Origin: Hymenobacter metallicola
Lineage (GTDB): Bacteria > Bacteroidota > Bacteroidia > Cytophagales > Hymenobacteraceae
DNA: 64,000 nt
Direction of reading: 5' to 3'
Assembly (NCBI RefSeq): GCF_004745645.1
Contig: NZ_SRMB01000001.1
Location: 1,922,001-1,986,000, forward strand
The translations under genes were made by a program, and so were the position numbers. The notes beneath the pieces were generated by a model. The model saw nothing but the letters and a program-made list of their open reading frames with translations. It was not told the origin of the DNA and did not search any database. Every line of letters begins with the position of its first letter. Within the stretch, counting starts at the first letter, position 1. Below are positions 60,246 to 64,000 of this stretch, piece by piece.

Positions 60246-60651
60246 AGCTCACCAGAATCGAGAACAGCCTCTGTGGCTGCACCAGCCTTACCCACGCTCT
60301 ATTCTAGGCTATGGCCGTCGAGTATGCCGATGGCGCGCGAGTTGCGCCAACCTGATACTATCGGCAACTTGTTCCGCATGCTCGTGCGCCCCGACTGCCG
60401 CTACAGCTACAGAAGGCAGCTGTGGAAAGCCGATGGCACGCGCTATTACTACCACCTGGACACGCCGTTGGACTCGACGACCAGCAAGGTATTAAACGTG
60501 GCAGGCCCAACTCGATAGCCATGAGCAAGTACTGGAAAGAATGAGACTGCCCGGCGCTTGTCAAATTCTATATCGCAAACTGACGCCATGAGAGGTGCTA
60601 GAAAACGCATAGGGGTTACATAAAGCTGGTGAAATCCCATGCCCGAACTAA
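60243..60651 (+). pseudogene. Decayed copy of the Rhs core end and toxin tail
   Basis: Several frames match the intact Rhs protein: EYADG, ELRQPDTIGNLFRM (intact: RYADGTQEVRQPDAIGNLFR), LWKADGTRYYY (intact: LRKANGTRYDY), HLDTPLDSTTSKVLNVAGPT (intact: HLGTPLELYDQQGTKTWQAQ) with internal deletion, and at the end LTP-EVLENA then GEIPCPN and a stop at 60649-60651 (intact end: LTPGEALEKLRELHNTGKIP CPK). Frameshifts and stops are numerous. The last part lies directly before the second immunity gene, exactly where the intact toxin end lies before the first. Confidence 0.85.
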
Positions 60652-60665
60652 ACAACCCCAAAGTA

Positions 60666-61253
60666 ATGAGCGAAAAAACAGTTGATGTAAGTGGCTATGG
60701 TCTGTATTGTTTATCCATAGAAAGTTTTACATCGTTTCTCAAAAGTAATAATATCAAAACCAAAAAACTGAATAGCTTCTTTGATAAGAACCGAGGCATT
60801 CTGGAAGAAGCTATAAAAGATGGTTCCCTTTTACCCATTTCAACCATCAATTCAATTTCTTATAACATTGAGGTCAAATATTTATCCGAAGCATCAAATT
60901 TTGGTGAAGAATGGCAAGAAGTCTTAAACCTTGACGACTGTAATTTACGCGTAGGAAATGACGCGGCTCTTTGGATCGGCACACTCGACACCTTGGACAA
61001 TTGGAATCCAGTTGAATTTAAAGAAAAAGAAAGTATTTCTTACGAAACACTGGACGGTGAGACAATACATAGTTCCCAAAGATTCACCATCACGCCAGCT
61101 GATTATAAAGTGCAGTTGCTAGGGTTCAAGCGTAAAAAAATATTACCCTATCCAACGGCAAATTTTAAATTCGTGTTTGAGTTGCGTGAGACAACTAGCT
61201 TTGACAGCTTTACCAACCCCTTGGTAGAAAACGTCAACATTGCCAAGATGTAA
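60666..61253 (+). CDS. Immunity protein paralogue (copy 2)
   Basis: A 195-residue protein from the ATG at 60666 (MSEKTVDVSGYGLYCLSIES), the same length as copy 1. The frame extends upstream to 60639 only through the remnant toxin tail, so that start was not used. It is about half identical to copy 1 by eye: NNIKTKKLNSFFDKNRGILE, EAIKDG, EWQEVLNLDDCNLRVGNDAA, LWIGTLD and ENVNIAKM. It is AT-rich. It no longer has an intact toxin beside it; it may give protection against related toxins from neighbours. Confidence 0.8.
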   Translation: MSEKTVDVSGYGLYCLSIESFTSFLKSNNIKTKKLNSFFDKNRGILEEAIKDGSLLPISTINSISYNIEVKYLSEASNFGEEWQEVLNLDDCNLRVGNDAALWIGTLDTLDNWNPVEFKEKESISYETLDGETIHSSQRFTITPADYKVQLLGFKRKKILPYPTANFKFVFELRETTSFDSFTNPLVENVNIAKM

Positions 61254-61255
61254 CA

Positions 61256-61301
61256 GCAGCCCATATGGCCACCGGCGTTATTAGTGGCAGGGAGCAGATG
61301 A
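61256..61301 (+). repeat. Direct repeat following the immunity gene (copy 2)
   Basis: GCAGCCCATATGGCCACCGG, then CGTTATTAGTGGCAGGGAGC, matches the spacer at 60201-60245 at an offset of 1055 bp. Confidence 0.85.
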
Positions 61302-61318
61302 ATCGAGGGTAGCCGAAG

Positions 61319-61384
61319 AAGCGAACTGCCGTGGCCGATATGTACCAATACGTCTGGAATAGCGCCGGCCAACAGAGCTCATAG
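61319..61384 (+). pseudogene. Possible third Rhs scrap
   Basis: A short frame reads KRTAVADMYQYVWNSAGQQS then S and a stop (61382-61384). It resembles the intact Rhs text KRLPNGQQWHYAWDGAGQLT, so it may be the scrap of a third toxin-immunity unit preceding the SUKH gene. Just after it, in another frame, DYTGYGFTFWQDKHYRY and a stop (about 61388-61440) could be a toxin tail. Short length makes both uncertain. The rest of 61385-61540 shows nothing else. Confidence 0.4.
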
Positions 61385-61540
61385 TTAAGACTACACTGGT
61401 TATGGTTTTACCTTCTGGCAGGACAAGCATTACCGCTATTAGTGAGCGTCGAAATGTTCCCACCATTCGGCTCATTCACAGGCACATCGCCGGAATACTT
61501 CGTATCCTGATTCCGGATCTTACTTCCAACGAAATACTCT

Positions 61541-62083
61541 GTGTCTGTTTTCGACCAGCTTAAAAAGTATCCCTTAACGAATCCAGATGGTGACTATCTG
61601 GCAGCATATCGATTCGCCGATGGCAAAGGCTTTCCGTCCTCCTATATTGACTTTGCTACCCATTTGGGCTGGGGAAGGCTCTGTGGCCTGTTTCTAATCT
61701 ATGTTCCACTGGACCAACATTCTGATTCGTGGACCGTTCGTAGCCCTTGGATCAAACAGGCAATGGATAACTTTTACGAGGAGATGGAGCACGATCCTTT
61801 CCTACTGGAGCCCGATGGTTATGCAGGCATTGAGTCCTCCCTGATTCCGTTTGCCATGAGTGAGAATGGCGAATACCTGGCGTGGGATTCAGCGCATCGT
61901 AGCCCCGATGATGAACTGCCTATCTACGTACTGGCAGCCCGTATGGGTGGTATCCGTTACGGGGCCGCCAATTTGTACCACTTCGTGGAGAAGTGCGGGA
62001 ACGAGGAGGCTATCAAAACCATGCTGGGGCCTGGCTACCCTAAACTACCGCTGTCCTTTGAACCTTTGCTTCTACAACACTGA
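61541..62083 (+). CDS. SMI1/KNR4 (SUKH) family immunity protein
   Basis: A 180-residue protein read from the GTG at 61541 (MSVFDQLKKYPLTNPDGDYL). It shows the SUKH pattern: FADGKGFPSSYIDFATHLGW (the usual LP.sYi.F....G), GRLCGLFLIYVPLDQHSD, then LIPFAMSENGEYLAWDSAHR, SPDDELPIYVLAARM. SUKH proteins are among the most common immunity proteins of polymorphic toxins, mostly nuclease or deaminase types. It has no intact toxin upstream, so it is an orphan immunity gene at the end of the Rhs array. Confidence 0.82.
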   Translation: MSVFDQLKKYPLTNPDGDYLAAYRFADGKGFPSSYIDFATHLGWGRLCGLFLIYVPLDQHSDSWTVRSPWIKQAMDNFYEEMEHDPFLLEPDGYAGIESSLIPFAMSENGEYLAWDSAHRSPDDELPIYVLAARMGGIRYGAANLYHFVEKCGNEEAIKTMLGPGYPKLPLSFEPLLLQH

Positions 62084-62273
62084 GAAGACGGGTAGTACTC
62101 TGTAGTACTCTCTGGGAGGGCGGGTTTTTAGCTCAATTGCATACACTAGCCATCAGCCATATCTCACGTGAAAAGTTCGCAGCAGCCCAAACCTATGCTG
62201 CTTAGTAGTAAACAGTAGCTTGGCTGAATCTGTAAGCAAGCCCGCAGTGTGGGATGAGGGCAAAAAAATCATA

Positions 62274-62309
62274 AAAAAGCCCCCGCGACAGGTGTCACGG
62301 GGGCTTTTT
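62274..62309 (-). terminator. Terminator of the tssC-tssD transcript
   Basis: AAAAAGCCCCCG (62274-62285) pairs with CGGGGGCTTTTT (62298-62309). On the minus strand the stem is followed by a T-run (TTTTTTATGATTTTTTT). It lies 20 bp after the tssD stop at 62330. Confidence 0.9.
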
Positions 62310-62329
62310 GCGGAGTTAACGCGAAGCGC

Positions 62330-62731
62330 TTATACCCATTTGTTGTCCAACACAGCGCCGTTGGCGTTGATCTTGTTGGCCGAAATGGTCAGGCTCAAAG
62401 TCATAGAGGTGTTGGTATCAGCACCGCGGGCATCGAAATGCTCGGCGTAGCTTACGCAGTAGGCTTCCTCGAAGGAAATTTCCTTCAGGGTCGAGTCCTG
62501 GTCGATACGCTTGAAGATGATTTTACCGCTCTCACGCTTGTACGGATCCAGCATCCAGCTGGTCAGCGAAGCGCTGTCGGTCGATACGATGGTAACCTTA
62601 ATGGTACCACCCTGCACTTTGGACGAAGGACGACCTTTATCGTCGATTGCCTGGTCGAAGGAGTAGCTGCAGCTTACTACTTCGCAGTCACCGCTGCCAG
62701 CGGCGTTGAAAAATGCACTAAATGATGCCAT
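62330..62731 (-). CDS. tssD: TssD (Hcp), likely structural tube protein
   Basis: A 133-residue TssD from the ATG at 62731 (MASFSAFFNAAGSGDCEVVS). It has KGRPSSKVQGGTIKVTIVST, MLDPYKRESGKIIFKRIDQD, KEISFEEAYCVSYAEHFDAR and a MTLSLTISANKINANGAVLD end. It follows tssC on the same strand by about 100 bp and ends at a strong terminator. Its place next to tssC suggests it is the main tube protein, in contrast to the three TssD copies in the effector region. Confidence 0.92.
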   Translation of the reverse strand: MASFSAFFNAAGSGDCEVVSCSYSFDQAIDDKGRPSSKVQGGTIKVTIVSTDSASLTSWMLDPYKRESGKIIFKRIDQDSTLKEISFEEAYCVSYAEHFDARGADTNTSMTLSLTISANKINANGAVLDNKWV

Positions 62732-62831
62732 GATAAAAGGATTAGGGGGTGAAAAAAATGGGGAAATAATAAAGGCACTACAACGTTTTACGAACTGCAA
62801 CAGCTTTTCCCACCACACGGACTATCCGGCT

Positions 62832-64000
62832 CTACTGCTGTTTGTACTCGGCATTCCAGTCACGGCCCGGAGCATCCGGATCATCACCTTTAGTGCCATC
62901 CAAGGACACCAGGAAGGTTTTGGCCGGGAAGTACGGCACCATGTGAATGTCGAGCAGGATGCGGTCCTTCTGGTTAGGGTCCCGCTCAAATTTCTTAATG
63001 GAGAACTTCTCGATGAGCTTGCCGGGGCCGGCAATACCATCCAGGAAGCGTACGATCTGGCTCTGAATGTCCATCCGCACGTTGTGGTCCCAGTTCTCAA
63101 AGGCCCGGCGGTTCAGGAAGTCAATCAGCACCTTAGTCACGTGGTCGAACACCCGCACTACCGAGTAGGTCTGCAAGCCGATGTTGTCCCCGTTGAACAG
63201 GGTCTTGGCCGAAAACGCCATAACCCGGCCGTACTCATTGACCATCGGCACCAGGCCGATTTTCTCCATGTTGGCAATTTCGCTCTTACGCAAGGGGAAG
63301 CGCACCCCATCGACCTCGTTCAGGGTACCGTGCTTGCGGCCAGCCGTTACCTGTGAGGCCAGCGTACTGTAGATACGCCCGGCCAGGGCTGAAGACGGCG
63401 GCACGAACAGGTCTTCTTCCTCGCCTACCTCCTCCAGCTTGCCCCGGCCCACGAGCCAGTTACAGGCCATAATGACGTTGGATTTATGAGCATCAGCCCC
63501 GGTGAGGTTGGCTTCGTCGAAGAGCTCAATGACGTCGTCGGGCGAGTCGTAGTGCTCGAAGTCGGTTACCATCATCACCTTATTCTTATGAGCAATCTTG
63601 GCCCACTTGTCGATGACTTTGTTGGAGCCCAGGTAGCCCGGAATAACCAGCAGCGAGTAGTTGTCGCGCAGGTCGAGGCGGTCGTAATTCTGCTCCAGCT
63701 CGTCCGAAACGGCGTCAATGAACGTGGTATTGTCCAGATCCTGCAGCTGCTCTTTGTCGGCGTTCAGGATGGAAATGTTCTTGATTTCGTTCTGGTCGGT
63801 GTTGCGGTAAAACAGCGTCACGGAACGGTAGGCCTGCTCCAGGTCGTGGGTGGCCTCGATGGCCTTGCGGAGGTTGTCGGTGAGCTGGTTTTTAGCCGAC
63901 TCTACCTTTTCTTCGCTTTTCTGCACGGCATCGGCTACGGAATCTGACTCGCTGAGCACGGAGTGCCACAGGGCCAGGCGCTTTTTAAGCTGCTGCCGGT
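62832..64000 (-). CDS. tssC: TssC (VipB), T6SS sheath large subunit, C-terminal part
   Basis: At least 389 C-terminal residues; the frame is open through the right edge, so the start is outside. The TssC text is clear: LPVIPGYLG-like LLVIPGYLGSNKVIDKWAKI, MMVTDFEHYDSPDDVIELFD, NVIMACNWLVGRGKLEEVGE, FVPPSSALAGRIYSTLASQV, GVRFPLRKSEIANMEKIGLV and NEYGRVMAFSAKTLF, ending FLVSLDGTKGDDPDAPGRDW. It is the Bacteroidota-type TssC (DUF5458). It is transcribed towards tssD; the small sheath gene tssB is expected just outside the window. Confidence 0.94.
   Translation of the reverse strand, partial: RQQLKKRLALWHSVLSESDSVADAVQKSEEKVESAKNQLTDNLRKAIEATHDLEQAYRSVTLFYRNTDQNEIKNISILNADKEQLQDLDNTTFIDAVSDELEQNYDRLDLRDNYSLLVIPGYLGSNKVIDKWAKIAHKNKVMMVTDFEHYDSPDDVIELFDEANLTGADAHKSNVIMACNWLVGRGKLEEVGEEEDLFVPPSSALAGRIYSTLASQVTAGRKHGTLNEVDGVRFPLRKSEIANMEKIGLVPMVNEYGRVMAFSAKTLFNGDNIGLQTYSVVRVFDHVTKVLIDFLNRRAFENWDHNVRMDIQSQIVRFLDGIAGPGKLIEKFSIKKFERDPNQKDRILLDIHMVPYFPAKTFLVSLDGTKGDDPDAPGRDWNAEYKQQ

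Noticed and set aside
60243..60518. Apparent 91-residue gene between the two immunity genes
   Set aside because: Its text matches broken pieces of the Rhs core with deletions and frameshifts, so it is a relic and not an independent gene.
62706..63356. 216-residue plus-strand open frame
   Set aside because: Antisense to tssC, whose motifs are unmistakable.
1..64000. CRISPR arrays, tRNA and rRNA genes
   Set aside because: No regularly spaced short direct repeats and no cloverleaf or rRNA-like sequence were noticed by reading; a covariance-model scan was not possible.

Overview
The window is high-GC DNA whose genes read like a Bacteroidota of the family Hymenobacteraceae (Hymenobacter-like). 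The evidence is C-terminal type IX secretion (T9SS) sorting domains, SusC-like TonB receptors, DUF4468, DUF2490, LytTR/LytS pairs, -7 boxes of the TAnnTTTG type, few Shine-Dalgarno sites, and a Bacteroidota-type (subtype iii) type VI secretion system with TssD and TssC. No rRNA, tRNA or CRISPR array was seen.

Left part (1-10 kb): the tail of a probable metal-resistance cluster (RND membrane-fusion lipoprotein cut by the left edge, a 12-cysteine copper-storage-like helical bundle, a small membrane protein, a CusS/CusR-like two-component pair). It is followed by a DUF202 protein, a GAF protein, a frameshifted DUF4468 gene, and a run of one small secreted protein, one beta-barrel candidate and a second two-component pair.

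Middle (10-45.6 kb): ordinary chromosomal genes. These include T9SS cargo (Ig-like protein, Calx-beta/lamin-tail endonuclease I, S8 peptidase), stress proteins (fasciclin, Usp, disordered hydrophilic proteins), acetyltransferases, a Gfo/Idh/MocA oxidoreductase, a TonB-dependent receptor, two very large orphan PAS/GAF sensor kinases, a sorbosone-dehydrogenase-like propeller, a TonB-domain protein, a LytS/LytTR pair and PaaN. Gene relics lie between them: an EamA transporter with at least three frameshifts, a probable transposase relic, and two short tails. Several long inverted repeats sit between genes.

Right part (45.8-64 kb): the most interesting region, an effector and spike section of a T6SS-iii locus. 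On the plus strand are a TssD (Hcp) fused to an alpha/beta-hydrolase lipase domain, an ankyrin-repeat lipoprotein that is its likely immunity protein, and two more TssD paralogues. A divergent minus-strand block holds an unknown 437-residue candidate effector that overlaps, by ATGA, the first of two paralogous anchored proteins (candidate immunity). Next come VgrG, an unknown 278-residue protein (candidate adaptor), and a 1472-residue PAAR-like/Rhs protein with a C-terminal GHH-type nuclease toxin and its immunity gene. After these there is a decayed duplicate of the Rhs/toxin end, a second immunity paralogue at exactly 1055 bp spacing, a further Rhs scrap, a SUKH-type immunity gene, and finally tssD and tssC on the minus strand (tssC runs off the right edge).

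Functions are inferred from reading the translated sequence; no database search was run.
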